In this document: positions 25,934-35,800 of the stretch, piece by piece | How the letters are laid out: each line of letters opens with the position of its first letter | How positions within the stretch are numbered: the first letter of the stretch is position 1 | From: Pseudomonadota bacterium | Lineage (GTDB): Bacteria; Myxococcota_A; UBA796; CAJQPC01 | Assembly (NCBI GenBank): GCA_024228935.1 | Contig: JAAESX010000080.1 | Span: 62,001 to 126,000 of the forward strand | Reading direction: 5' to 3' | Length of the DNA stretch: 64,000 bases | Notes under the pieces: generated by a model | What the model saw: the letters and a program-made list of their open reading frames with translations, nothing else | Told to the model about the DNA's origin: nothing | Databases searched by the model: none | Program-made: the position numbers and the translations under genes

Positions 25934-27865
25934 ATGCTGCCGCTGCTGCTGCTTCTCGGTCAGGCCCGGGCCGAGGGCCGCTATGCCCTGCTGGTCGGCA
26001 TCGACGCGTACGGCTCGAGCCCAGAGGAGCGGGCTGGCAAGCTCTTCGGCGAGCTCCAGGGCGCCGGCAACGACGTGCGCGAGATGCGCGAGGTCCTGGA
26101 GCGGCGGGGCTTCGAGGTCGAGGTGCTGCTGGACGAGCAGGCGACTGGGGAGCGCATCGTCTCGACGTTCCGGAGTCACCTCGTGCGACCCGACGAGGAG
26201 GACTACCTCGCCCTCTTCTACTTCTCCGGGCACGGTCAGCAGGTGACGGACGATGACGGAGACGAGGTCGATGGCTACGACGAGGCGCTGGTCCCCTGGG
26301 ACAGCGCTGGGGTCGATGATCCCAGCCGGCATGTGAGGGACGACCAGCTCCGCGAGCTGCTGGGCGAGGTGGGCCAGCGGACCCAGGACGCGATCGTGGT
26401 GCTGGACTCGTGTCACTCTGGGACTGCGACCCGCAATGCCCAGGCGCGGGTCCGAGGACGGCGCCCGTCGGGACCTCCGGCGTCGAGCGCGGACCGGAAG
26501 ACCGGCTTCGACGCCCCGACGGGCGCCAGGGGCTACGTGCTGTTGAGTGCTGCCCGCGCGGAGCAGCCCGCCGTTGAGCTGGAGCTCGACGGCCAGGTTC
26601 GAGGCGCGTTCACGTACCTGTTCACCCGGCAGCTCGACCAGGCCGATCCGGGGACGACCTGGCGCGAGGTCGCCGATCGCAGCCGAGCCCAGATGAGGGC
26701 CATCGGCCTCAGTCAGACCCCTCAGGTCGAGGGGGACGCCGACCGCGCTCTCTTCGGGGGGGACTGGACCGCGGGGCCGACGCACTTCCAGGCGCGGCGG
26801 GGAGCGCTCGAGGACCTGGTGATCGTCGAGGCCGGGTCGCTGCAGGGCCTTCAGAAGGGAGACCTGCTGTCCATCCATCCGGCGGACGGGTCCCGGGCCG
26901 CACGGATCACGCTGAGGTCCGTGGACCTGGGGCAGTCCACCGGGACGCTCGCCCCGGGTGAGTCGCTCCCGCGTGACACCACGATTGGACTGTTGGCTGA
27001 GATCGACCAGCCCAAGGTCTCCCTCTACGTGCCGCGGGTCGATGTCCGCGACGCGCCGCTGCGAGCACGACGCGCGCTCGAGGGTCTGGGCGGTACCGCG
27101 CATGTCCTCGAGGCGGGGAGCTCGGCCGAGGACGCCGACCTGGTGCTGGCCGTCGAGGGCGACGCGCTGGTCTTGCGCACGGGCGAGGTGCGCGTGCCGA
27201 TTCCGCAGAGCTGCGGGGCGCCGCCGCTGGACGCCCTGCCCCTGGACCACGAGGAGTTCGAGGAGCTCCTCGTACAGGCGGTCGCGCTCCACCGGATGCG
27301 GAGCCGGGTCCAGGAGCTCGACAACCCGGTCGCCATCTCGCGGTTGGACGTCGGGTTCGAGGTCCACCTCGTTGAGGCTGGCCCCCCGAGCTGGGAGGTG
27401 ACCCGGGACCTCGGGTCCGTCGACGGCGAGCTCGGAGCGGGAGAGCTGTTCCGGTTCCAGGTGCGCAACGACAGCGGGGTGCCAGTCCAGGTCGCGGTGC
27501 TGGAGCTGAAGGCCGATGGTGGGCTTCAGACGGCCCTGCCGAACCGCTTCATGGGTGCGGACGAGACGGTGATCCCGGTCGGCGGGACCTGGCACAGCAA
27601 CGTGTTCCAGGCCGATGACCTCGAGGGCGCGGTCGGCTGGAAGCTGGTGGCGGTCGAGGTGATCGACGACGGCGAACCGATGGAGTTCCGTGGGCTCTCG
27701 CGTGGGGTCGCCTGTCGGACGAACGACAAGGCGGCCGTCAGCCCGTTGGCCGCGCTTCTCCAGGAGGCGGCGCTGTCCGCTCGATCCGAGCCACTCGGCA
27801 TCGAGGTCGAGCAGCGCTGGGGGACCGATCTGCTCTACGCCGACCTGGTCAAGGAAGGTCGATGA
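25934..27865 (+). CDS. Secreted caspase-family protein with DUF4384-like tail
   Basis: A 643-residue protein with signal peptide MLPLLLLLGQARA and ATG at 25934 behind GGAGGTG. The peptidase C14 (caspase) domain spans about 17-270: YALLVGIDAYG, catalytic His100 in FYFSGHGQQV, and catalytic Cys160 in VVLDSCHSG. Between the dyad members lies DDDGDEVDGYDEALVPWDS, an acidic loop. The part at about 490-600 (GELFRFQVRNDSGVPVQVA, then TALPNRFMG) resembles DUF4384, which often accompanies bacterial caspases. It is the first of three caspase-fold proteins in 11.5 kb. The 3' end overlaps the convergent gene by 17 bases. Substrates are unknown. Confidence 0.9.
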   Translation: MLPLLLLLGQARAEGRYALLVGIDAYGSSPEERAGKLFGELQGAGNDVREMREVLERRGFEVEVLLDEQATGERIVSTFRSHLVRPDEEDYLALFYFSGHGQQVTDDDGDEVDGYDEALVPWDSAGVDDPSRHVRDDQLRELLGEVGQRTQDAIVVLDSCHSGTATRNAQARVRGRRPSGPPASSADRKTGFDAPTGARGYVLLSAARAEQPAVELELDGQVRGAFTYLFTRQLDQADPGTTWREVADRSRAQMRAIGLSQTPQVEGDADRALFGGDWTAGPTHFQARRGALEDLVIVEAGSLQGLQKGDLLSIHPADGSRAARITLRSVDLGQSTGTLAPGESLPRDTTIGLLAEIDQPKVSLYVPRVDVRDAPLRARRALEGLGGTAHVLEAGSSAEDADLVLAVEGDALVLRTGEVRVPIPQSCGAPPLDALPLDHEEFEELLVQAVALHRMRSRVQELDNPVAISRLDVGFEVHLVEAGPPSWEVTRDLGSVDGELGAGELFRFQVRNDSGVPVQVAVLELKADGGLQTALPNRFMGADETVIPVGGTWHSNVFQADDLEGAVGWKLVAVEVIDDGEPMEFRGLSRGVACRTNDKAAVSPLAALLQEAALSARSEPLGIEVEQRWGTDLLYADLVKEGR

Positions 27866-30800
27866 TCCAGATGCAGTCTTCGTCCCACATCGAGTAGATG
27901 CCTGATGTGGCGGCCAGGTCCCCCTCCGCTGAGAAGCCCAGGACCGAGAAGCCGTAGGACGCGTCGGGGCGCCCGACCCAAGCCGCGGGGAGCCCGGTGG
28001 TCGTGTCGTAGACGACGATGTCCTCGTCGTAGCTCACGGCGATGCGCGCTCCGTCGGGGCTCAGAGCGATGGCGCCCACGAACCACTCACGGGCGGGCAG
28101 GCTCAGCACGGGCTCCGGCCCCTGCTCGGGTCGCCACACCAGGAGCGGCCCGTCGCGGTAGGTGGTCGCGGCGATCGTCGAGCCGTCCGCGGACACCTCG
28201 ACCGGCCAGGACGTGACCTCGCCTTCGAGCGTCTGCCGGCGGTCCACCTGGCCGTCGCGGTACCAGACCAGCTCCATCGGCTTGGGGTCTTCGCCGTGCT
28301 GTGGGGCGTGGACCAGCATCACCTCGCGGCCGTCGGCGCGGATCGCGGCCACACCAGCGGGGCAGCTCGGGTCCCCGAAGTGAAGGCGCTCGGTCTCTCT
28401 CGCGCTCGGCAGCTCGTACGTCACCAAAGCGCAGCGGTACCCGTCGTCTGGGTCCTCGGCCATCACCACGACCCGATCTTCCTGGACGTGGAAGACGGCG
28501 TCATGGCGCAGGTCCACGCGAGCCTCGGGCCGCTTGCGCTTTGCGTAGATGGCCAGGCCATCGATCGTCTTCACGACGTCGGCTCCCGGGCGCCGCCAGA
28601 TCTGGTCGCCCGTCTCGCTCAACGGCGAGGACACCAGCTCGTCGGGAGGACCGATCGTGACGCGTCGCGCCTCCGGGTAGGTCACAAGCCCGATCCAGCC
28701 GGTGGTGCCAGGTCCCAGGGCCTCGATGCGGGCGCCCGACTCGTCGGCCAGCGGCAAGGCGCGGGGCGTGACGGCCTGGCCCAGCACGAAGTCGTTGGCC
28801 ACGTTCTGCTCGGTGGCGGTGGGACGCTGCAGGCCGTCGGTGAGCTCGACCACGCGGGGCCCGAGGTAGCGGTGGAGCTCGCTCGCGGCGATCTGTCCGT
28901 CCTCGTCGAGGTCGGCTCGGTGGCGCAGGAGGGCCTCTTCCAGCGCCAGGGTGAAGACGCCGCCGCCCCAGCGCTCGGACTCGAACGCGACGGCTACACC
29001 GCTGGAGGCCCCGATGACGTGTGCGCCGGTGCGCGCGCCCAGCGGCACGAACTGCTCCTCGACGTGACGCCGCCAGTCGCCCTCGACCGAGGGGCGGCCC
29101 AGGGGCGTGCTGCGTATGGACAGCTCGCCGGGTGTGTCGAGGGCCGTCAGGGCGGCGGTCTGGACCTCGGTCAGCTCGGCGCGACCGGAGTGGCAGCTGT
29201 CCAACAGCACGAGCCGATTCGCCGCCGGGGTGGCGTGCAGCAGCTCCTCGAGCCAGCTGTAGGGGAGGCCGCGGGCGCTGGGGTTGGCCAGGTCCACGTC
29301 GCTGGTCCCGAAGTACCAGGTGCCGTCCTCGACGACGCCGTGGCCGGACAGGAAGACGACGGCGGTGTCTTGGGGGCGTGTCGCCGCCAGGAAGGCCCGG
29401 CCTTCCTCCAGCCCCTCCAGCGTGACCTCCCCATCGCTCAGGACCAGGGTCTCGACGTCGGCACCCAGCCAGGGCGCGACCTCGAACATGGCGGCGACGC
29501 GCTTGGCGTCCGAGGCCCCGTAGTCGAGGTCGTAGTCGCCCTCGTAGTCCGAGACCCCGATCGCCAGCACGCGCAGCTTGTTCGGTCCGACCTCGGCGCG
29601 ACCGGCGGTGAGTGAGGCCGGCTCGGACCACGCACCCTGGGCGTCCCGGGCGCGCACCGCGATCCGGCTGCTGGACGCGGTCAGGGGGATCTGGACTCGA
29701 GGCTGCGGGGGCCCCTCCCAGACCACGACGCCGTTCGCTCGCACCTCGAGGGCCTCGGCCTCGACCGTGACCAGCTGAAGCTCGATCTCGTCGCCCTCGA
29801 TCTGGACGAAGGCCGGGCCTTCGATCGCGACCGTCGCGTCGCCCGTCTCGACCGCCTGGTTCTCGCGGTGGGTGCTGGCTTGGACGAGCGCCCCCAGCTC
29901 CTGCTCCCCGGCCTGGCCCAACGCTTCGACCACGGCTTCCGGCCGGTTGCGCTCCGCGTCGAAGCTCTCCCATGTGCGGAGCTGGTCTTTGTCGAGCCGA
30001 CCCAGGCTGGTAAGGGCTTCGGCAGAGGCGGTGTAGAGCCCGTCGGGCGTCCACGAGACGAAGCCGTCACCCACGGGCTCGAGGCGGACGAGCTCGGCGA
30101 CGGCGTCGATGTCCCAGACGGCCAAGGCGCCGTCGACGCGGAGGACGAGCAGATGCCCGGTCGCGGGGTTGAAGGCGAGGTCCGCCACGAAGGCGCCGAC
30201 GGGCAGCGTCGTCTGGACCCGTCCGAACAGGTGGACGCGATGGTGGGCTGGGACGGCCAGGACGCCGTCCTCCCGCCACGCCGCAGCGGAAGACAAGGTG
30301 AAGCGGTCGGGCAGGGGGCCTTCGATCGGGCCGCTCTCGGGCGCCACCTGATCGAAGGTGAGGCTGACCGAGCCCTCGCTCCAGCCTTCGTCGTCGCGCT
30401 CGGGTCGCAGGCGAACGCCGTCCTCACCCAGCTCCGCTCTCCAGGCCAGGTTGAGGTCGTCGTCGCAGGGGCCCTCCTCGTCGACGTAGCGGGCGCAGGG
30501 GAGGAAGTCGGCGCCGTCGTGGGCGCCCTCGTCCGCCCCCGGGGCGTCTGCGAGGCGCGCGCCCGAGGTGAGGTCCCATGTCAGGGTCGGGGTCGTCCGG
30601 TAGGTCGTCCAGTCCTTGGACTCGCGGGTGGTCACCCAGGCGCGGCGCCCTTCGGGGTCGACGACCAGGTCCATCGGGCGGCTGCGGCCCGCCCCGAGCC
30701 GCGTCAGCGTGCTGCCCGTGGCCGACAGGAGGTTGATGCTGCCGTCGCGACGTCCGAGGACCAGCTGTCCGCTGGGCAGGACCGAGAGAGCGGTGGACGG

Positions 30801-31703
30801 CTCCGGGTCGAGCTGGACGGGCTCGTCGAGCCCCACCAGCCATGTGCCGCGGTCGCCGATGACGACGATCTCGTCCGCGCCGCGCACCGCGACCTGGGTG
30901 CAGTCCACGTAGGGGTCGTCCCAGGGGAGCTCGGCCCGGATGGTCTCGGCCTCTCCCGCGAGATCCCATGCGACGAGCCGCGTGCCCGGCGCACGGTCGC
31001 GCCAGCGCTCGTACTGGTCGAACGTCTGGCCCAAGCCGGGACGGGTGTGGATGCAGGCGGCCGCCGCCAGGCTGTCCGTCGAGACAGCGAGGTCCTCGAT
31101 CCACCAGTCCGCTGGGCCGTCGAGCTCGGGCGCCACCGGCATGGGATCCCCGACCACGACAGGGGCGTCCGGGTCGTCCGTGAGCGCTACCGTGCGCAGC
31201 CCGTCGGGGTCCCCGACGAGCATGCCGTCGCTGGTGAGGCCGATCACGGGGCCGTCCCAGGGCAGCATCGAGCGAGCGGCCTCGGCGATCTTCTCCTCGG
31301 TCTCGAAGGCCCAGACCTCATCTGAGAAGGCGGAGACCCAGGCGCCCGAGCCGTCCAGCCCCAGGACCACGCCCACGCCGTAGTCTCCGGGCTCTCTCAG
31401 CACGGCGAGCTCGCCCCCGGGTCGCAGGCGAGCGACCGTCCCGTGAGTCCCGCCGAGGTTCAGCGTGCCGTCTGGCGCGAACGCCATGTCGGCGACGCGG
31501 TCGTAGCCATGGGCCGGCCAGTGCAGGACCGCGCGCGTCGTTCCGGCGCCCAGATCCCAGACCCGAACGGTGTTGTCCGTCGAGCTGTAGCTGGCCAGCA
31601 GCGCCCCGTCCGCGCTGGCCACGAGGTGGTCGACGGGGCCGGTGTGGCCCGCTCCGACCAGGAGCTCCGGCGGCTGGGCCAGCGCCAGGCCGACCAGGAG
31701 CAC
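27849..31703 (-). CDS. Propeller-caspase-propeller secreted protein
   Basis: A 1284-residue protein with start GTG at 31703 directly after the TGA of the lipoprotein upstream; MLLVGLALAQ is a short signal peptide. Residues about 15-560 form a WD40-like propeller (T-V-R-V-W-D-L, A-L-A-V-W-D-I). The caspase domain follows at about 705-960: VLAIGVSDYEG, His788 in VFLSGHGVV and Cys837 in LLDSCHSGRA. At 931-942 lies a perfect EF-hand loop pattern DLDEDGQIAASE, a possible Ca site. A second propeller-like part follows (L-L-V-W-R-P-E, I-V-V-Y-D-T-T) up to the end. Caspase in the middle of two propellers is unusual; bacterial caspases are more often terminal. Convergent with the caspase gene at 25934. 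Confidence 0.88.
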   Translation of the reverse strand: MLLVGLALAQPPELLVGAGHTGPVDHLVASADGALLASYSSTDNTVRVWDLGAGTTRAVLHWPAHGYDRVADMAFAPDGTLNLGGTHGTVARLRPGGELAVLREPGDYGVGVVLGLDGSGAWVSAFSDEVWAFETEEKIAEAARSMLPWDGPVIGLTSDGMLVGDPDGLRTVALTDDPDAPVVVGDPMPVAPELDGPADWWIEDLAVSTDSLAAAACIHTRPGLGQTFDQYERWRDRAPGTRLVAWDLAGEAETIRAELPWDDPYVDCTQVAVRGADEIVVIGDRGTWLVGLDEPVQLDPEPSTALSVLPSGQLVLGRRDGSINLLSATGSTLTRLGAGRSRPMDLVVDPEGRRAWVTTRESKDWTTYRTTPTLTWDLTSGARLADAPGADEGAHDGADFLPCARYVDEEGPCDDDLNLAWRAELGEDGVRLRPERDDEGWSEGSVSLTFDQVAPESGPIEGPLPDRFTLSSAAAWREDGVLAVPAHHRVHLFGRVQTTLPVGAFVADLAFNPATGHLLVLRVDGALAVWDIDAVAELVRLEPVGDGFVSWTPDGLYTASAEALTSLGRLDKDQLRTWESFDAERNRPEAVVEALGQAGEQELGALVQASTHRENQAVETGDATVAIEGPAFVQIEGDEIELQLVTVEAEALEVRANGVVVWEGPPQPRVQIPLTASSSRIAVRARDAQGAWSEPASLTAGRAEVGPNKLRVLAIGVSDYEGDYDLDYGASDAKRVAAMFEVAPWLGADVETLVLSDGEVTLEGLEEGRAFLAATRPQDTAVVFLSGHGVVEDGTWYFGTSDVDLANPSARGLPYSWLEELLHATPAANRLVLLDSCHSGRAELTEVQTAALTALDTPGELSIRSTPLGRPSVEGDWRRHVEEQFVPLGARTGAHVIGASSGVAVAFESERWGGGVFTLALEEALLRHRADLDEDGQIAASELHRYLGPRVVELTDGLQRPTATEQNVANDFVLGQAVTPRALPLADESGARIEALGPGTTGWIGLVTYPEARRVTIGPPDELVSSPLSETGDQIWRRPGADVVKTIDGLAIYAKRKRPEARVDLRHDAVFHVQEDRVVVMAEDPDDGYRCALVTYELPSARETERLHFGDPSCPAGVAAIRADGREVMLVHAPQHGEDPKPMELVWYRDGQVDRRQTLEGEVTSWPVEVSADGSTIAATTYRDGPLLVWRPEQGPEPVLSLPAREWFVGAIALSPDGARIAVSYDEDIVVYDTTTGLPAAWVGRPDASYGFSVLGFSAEGDLAATSGIYSMWDEDCIWIIDLP

Positions 31704-32351
31704 TCAGTCCGCCTTGAGCGGCCGGTCGCCCTTGACAGGGCCTGGGCCGGTTGCCTCCGGGTCCGTGGTGACCTTGTCGTCGGCGCTCTCGTCGGTCTCT
31801 CCCTCGTCGGTCGCGTCGTCCTCGTCGGTCGCGTCGTCCTCGTCCTCCGAGCTCGTCCCGGTGTTCGAGCCGACCTCGATCGTGGTGTCCACCGCCGAGG
31901 CGCCGCCCATCGCAGCCCGCAGCCCGGAGAGGCCCTCCGCAGCGGCCGTCTCGTCCATCGAGCCGTCGTCGAGCCCGGCCTGGATGGCCTCGAGCTCGAG
32001 GCGAGCGATCGTGAACGAGTCCGCCATCTCCTTCTGCATGGCCAGCATCGCGTCGGTGTGCTCGTGGTCGCACGCGTTCGTCTGGTGCGAGGTGCACATG
32101 GCGATGAGCGTGTTCGTGTGCTGGATGTTGAGCTGGTCGAGGGTCTGGGTGAGGGTCGACAGCTCCCTGCCGACAGCGGTGCCGGCGCCCACGGTCGCGT
32201 CCATGTACGTGATCGCCGCAGAGGCTTCCACGAAGGTGCTCTTGACCTCCTTGTCGTAGACCTTGGCGCAGTCGGCGGGGACGAGCACCTTCATCCCGTC
32301 GGGGCACGGGATCTTTCGGGTGGCGCAGGCCATGAGGACGTAGAAGAGCAT
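31704..32351 (-). CDS. Lipoprotein, paralog A of a tandem pair
   Basis: A 215-residue lipoprotein, MLFYVLMAC with lipobox LMAC (Cys9). It shares the block V-P-A-D-C-A-K-V-Y then LDQLNIQHTNTLIAMC with the next gene upstream (V-P-K-D-C-T-A-T-F then LDQVTVQYQDTLIALC), so the two arose by duplication. The helical middle is followed by a C-terminal acidic repeat D-E-D-D-A-T-D-E-D-D-A-T-D-E-G-E. Start ATG at 32351 overlaps the previous stop (TGATG); its own stop abuts the GTG of the propeller-caspase gene. Four to five Cys may form disulfides. Function unknown; tight coupling suggests a partner of the caspase. Confidence 0.78.
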   Translation of the reverse strand: MLFYVLMACATRKIPCPDGMKVLVPADCAKVYDKEVKSTFVEASAAITYMDATVGAGTAVGRELSTLTQTLDQLNIQHTNTLIAMCTSHQTNACDHEHTDAMLAMQKEMADSFTIARLELEAIQAGLDDGSMDETAAAEGLSGLRAAMGGASAVDTTIEVGSNTGTSSEDEDDATDEDDATDEGETDESADDKVTTDPEATGPGPVKGDRPLKAD

Positions 32352-32863
32352 CAGGGGTTCTCCAGCAGGGAAGCGGCCTTCTCTGCGGCGTTGGTGGCCC
32401 GGGCAAGGCTGGCGAGGACGGCGTCCGGGCCCTTCGCGGCCTCGGCTTCCGCCGTCGCGGTGGTGATGGCGAGGCGCGCCTCGGCGAACTGCTCGGCGGC
32501 GGCGAGGCGGACGTCGATCAGCCGGTCGTTCATCGCCTGGTTGCAGGGATCCATGAGCTGGGCCTGGCACAGCGCGATGAGCGTGTCCTGGTACTGGACC
32601 GTGACCTGATCGAGCTTCTCGGTCAGCGCCCCGACCGAGCGGGAGAGCTGGGCGTCGGCCTTGACGGCGAGCCCGAGAGCCACGAGAGAGTCCTGGGTGC
32701 TGAACGAGAGCTCCTTCGTCTCCCGAACGAAGGTCGCGGTGCAGTCCTTCGGCACGTAGATCACGCGCTTCGGCACCTCGTGACAGACGTGTCGCTTGGA
32801 GCCGGTGTGAGCGCAGGAAAGGGCGAGGAGGAGCAGCACGCGCGTGTGATACCACGGGGCCAT
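32351..32863 (-). CDS. Lipoprotein, paralog B of a tandem pair
   Basis: A 170-residue lipoprotein. The ATG at 32863 gives MAPWYHTRVLLLLALSC with a positive N-region and lipobox LALSC; a GTG at 32839 would give a shorter signal. It has V-C-H-E-V-P-K-R-V-I-Y-V-P-K-D-C and later LTEKLDQVTVQYQDTLIALC, matching paralog A, but lacks the acidic tail. The C-terminal half is Ala-rich and helical (ATAEAEAAKGPDAVLAS). It is the first gene of a three-gene unit with paralog A and the propeller-caspase. Its ATG overlaps the divergent start at 32862 within one CATG. Confidence 0.72.
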   Translation of the reverse strand: MAPWYHTRVLLLLALSCAHTGSKRHVCHEVPKRVIYVPKDCTATFVRETKELSFSTQDSLVALGLAVKADAQLSRSVGALTEKLDQVTVQYQDTLIALCQAQLMDPCNQAMNDRLIDVRLAAAEQFAEARLAITTATAEAEAAKGPDAVLASLARATNAAEKAASLLENP

Positions 32864-35800
32864 GCTTTGCCTTTTGGCGGCCGCCCTGGCCGGAGAGCCG
32901 CCGGTCCTGGTCCCGCACACCGGGCACGCCGGGTACGTCGGCGACGTCGCCTTCTGGGACGACTGGATCCTCACCGGAAGCGACGATGGGACGGTCCGGA
33001 TCTGGGATGCCGAGGGGGCCACGCTGGCGACGCTGCAAGGGCATCGCCTGACCGTCGACGATCTGGAGGTCGTCGGCGATCGGGTGCTCACGGGCTCCAT
33101 CGACGGCACGTTCGCGGTCTGGACGAAGACGGGGGAGCTGGTCTGCCGCCACCGGGTGGAGGAGGACGGCCGGGAAGCCCACGCAACGCTGAGCCCGGAC
33201 GGGAGCCTCGTCGCCGCGGAGTCCGAAGCCGGCTGGGTGCTCGTCGACCTCGAGACCTGCGCCAGCGTCGTCACCGGGGACGGGGTCACGGGAGATCTCG
33301 TGTGGCACCCGGATGGGGAGCGGATCTATCGCTCGCTCGAGGGCAGCCTTCAGGTGGTGGGCCGGGACGGGCGGGTCCTCGACGAACTCGAGGGTTCGGG
33401 GCGGTGGGCCGACCTCGCCCTGTCGAGGGACGGCGCGCAGCTCGCAGTGGTGCACGGTCGGGGGGTGGTGGTCTACGACACCGACACGCTGGAGCGCGTC
33501 TTCTCGGGCGAGGCCCAGAACGACGTCTACGGACTCGCGTTCTCGGCCGACGGCCGGCGGCTCGTTTCCGATGGCGAGGACGCCATGACGCTGTGGGACC
33601 TCGAGACCGGCGAGGCACTCATCGGCGCCGGACCCACGCGAGATCACGCGCTGGCGGAGGACGCCCCCTGGATGGTGACCGGCGATGGGAACACCGTGAT
33701 GGTGTGGGATCTCGATGCGCTCGAGAGCACGTCGCTCCAGGTCCCCGCCGACATCTGGGCGCTCTCGATCTCGCCGGACGGGACCCGGTTCGCGGCGGGG
33801 CACTACGACGGGAGCACCACCGTGGTCGAGCGCGCGACGGGCGACGTGGTCACCGTCCTGCGCGGAGCCACCCGGCCGCTGACGTCGGCCGCGTGGTCGG
33901 CCGATGGTCGCATCGTCGTCGGCGGGAGCTCCGACCAGACGGCTGTGGTGTGGGACATGGCCGCAGGAGAGCTGTCCCATGTGGTCGGCGGGCACCGGGC
34001 TGTCACGCGCCTGGACGGGGCCGCCAACCACGTCGCCGTGACCCCGGATGGGCGGCTGTTCGCCACCGCCGGAGACGACGGGCGCGTCCTGGTCCGCGAC
34101 GTGGGCACGGGACGCGTGGTCCACGACGTGGTGGTGGTCCCGCCGACCGACAGGTACAGCAGCCCGGAGTGGCTGGTGGCGCTGGACGTCTCGCCCGACG
34201 GCTCGCGCATGGCCGTCGCGACGAGCGGGTACCGGGTCGTCGTGTTCGACGTGTCCAGCGGTGAGATCCTCTGGGTACGCAAGCTGCAGGGATGGCCGGG
34301 GGACCTCGCGTTCTCGCCGACCGGCGGGCGCCTCGTCGCGGCTGGCGACGGGACCGAGCTGCTCGTCCTGGACGCCGCGGACGGCGCGCTGGTCGACGCA
34401 CACGATGGCTTCTCGCGTGAGCACGCCCGAGTGGGCTTCGGCGCCTTCGAAGACCAGCTCGTGACCGCGACCGATGACGGCGTCGTCGAGCTCTACCGCG
34501 GCGACGTGGTCCAGACCTTCGCGGGTGACCAGGGCGGCCAGGACCCGGTCGTGTCCCCGAACGGTCGCTGGCTCCTCACGCAGGACTTCCTCCACGAGCG
34601 GCTCACGGTCTGGGACCTGGAGCAAGGCGTGGCGACGCTGCGGACGCACGCGGATGACAGAGCTGCCGCGCTCTCCGGAGATGGCCGGTGGGCGGCTTGG
34701 AGCGTCGGCGACGGGGTGGCGCTGCAGGCGGTCGACGGCGAGGAGCGCTTCGTCGGCCTGGACGAGGCCTACATCTCCGACGTGGCGCTGAGCCAGGACG
34801 GGCGCACGCTGGCCATCGCGTTCGGCGAGTACGACGAGCCCGGGCGCATCCGCCTGGTCGACCACGCCTTGGGCGACGAGCTCGGGACCGTCGTGGCCGA
34901 GGACGCGGTGTTCGTCGACGCGGGCCTGGTCACGGTGCAACAGGACGGCGCGGTCGTGCTGAGGGACCCGCGCAGCGGCGCCCGGATCGGGCGGGCCCCC
35001 CGGGCGTTCCGATGCGAGGGCGATGTGGCGGTCGAGAGCGAGGACGTCGTCCTGGACTGTCACGACGACGCACGTCGGCTTCGCTGGCGGCCAGGGACGC
35101 GCGCGGTCGAGGTCGTCACCGATCCGACGGACGACTACCGGCAGGCGTTCTCGGCGAGCCCAGGCGGGCAGCTCGCCTGGTCGGAGATCGACGGGCGCGT
35201 CCATCTGGACGATGGGCTGCTGGAGGCCCACAACGCGCCGGTCGAGCACCTTCAGTTCCTGGACGAGGACACGCTGCTGAGCGTCGGAACCGATGGGCTC
35301 GTGCGTCTCACGTCCACGCGCGATGGAGCCCTGATCCGGCAGATGGGCGGTCACGTCGACCGCATCTCCGACGTCCAGGCCAGCCCGGATGGGAGCCTGG
35401 TCGCGAGCGTGTCAGGGCTCTCGCTCTTCGTCCACGCGCAGGACGGCAGCACCTGGTTCCACGCGCCGGCTGGTGCGCGCGGCATCGCCTGGGCTCCGGA
35501 CTCGGAGCGCTTGCTCACCTGGGGGAACGAGCTGATCCTCTGGCACCCTGGACGGGGTGACCCGGTGGCCCTGGTGGGCGTCTCGGGTTCGGTCTCGGCG
35601 GCCGGCTTCGTGCGCGGGGGCCGGCAGGTGTTGGCGGTCGGGGAGGACGGCAGCGTGCGCGCCTTCGACGCGGCGACCGGGGCGCCGCTCGTCACGCTCG
35701 TCGCGGCTCGCGATGGCACCTGGCTCGTCGCGGACGCGGTCGGGCGCTTCGACACGCAGGACCTGGGCCAGGTCGACTTCGTGCACTGGCGCCTGGGTCA

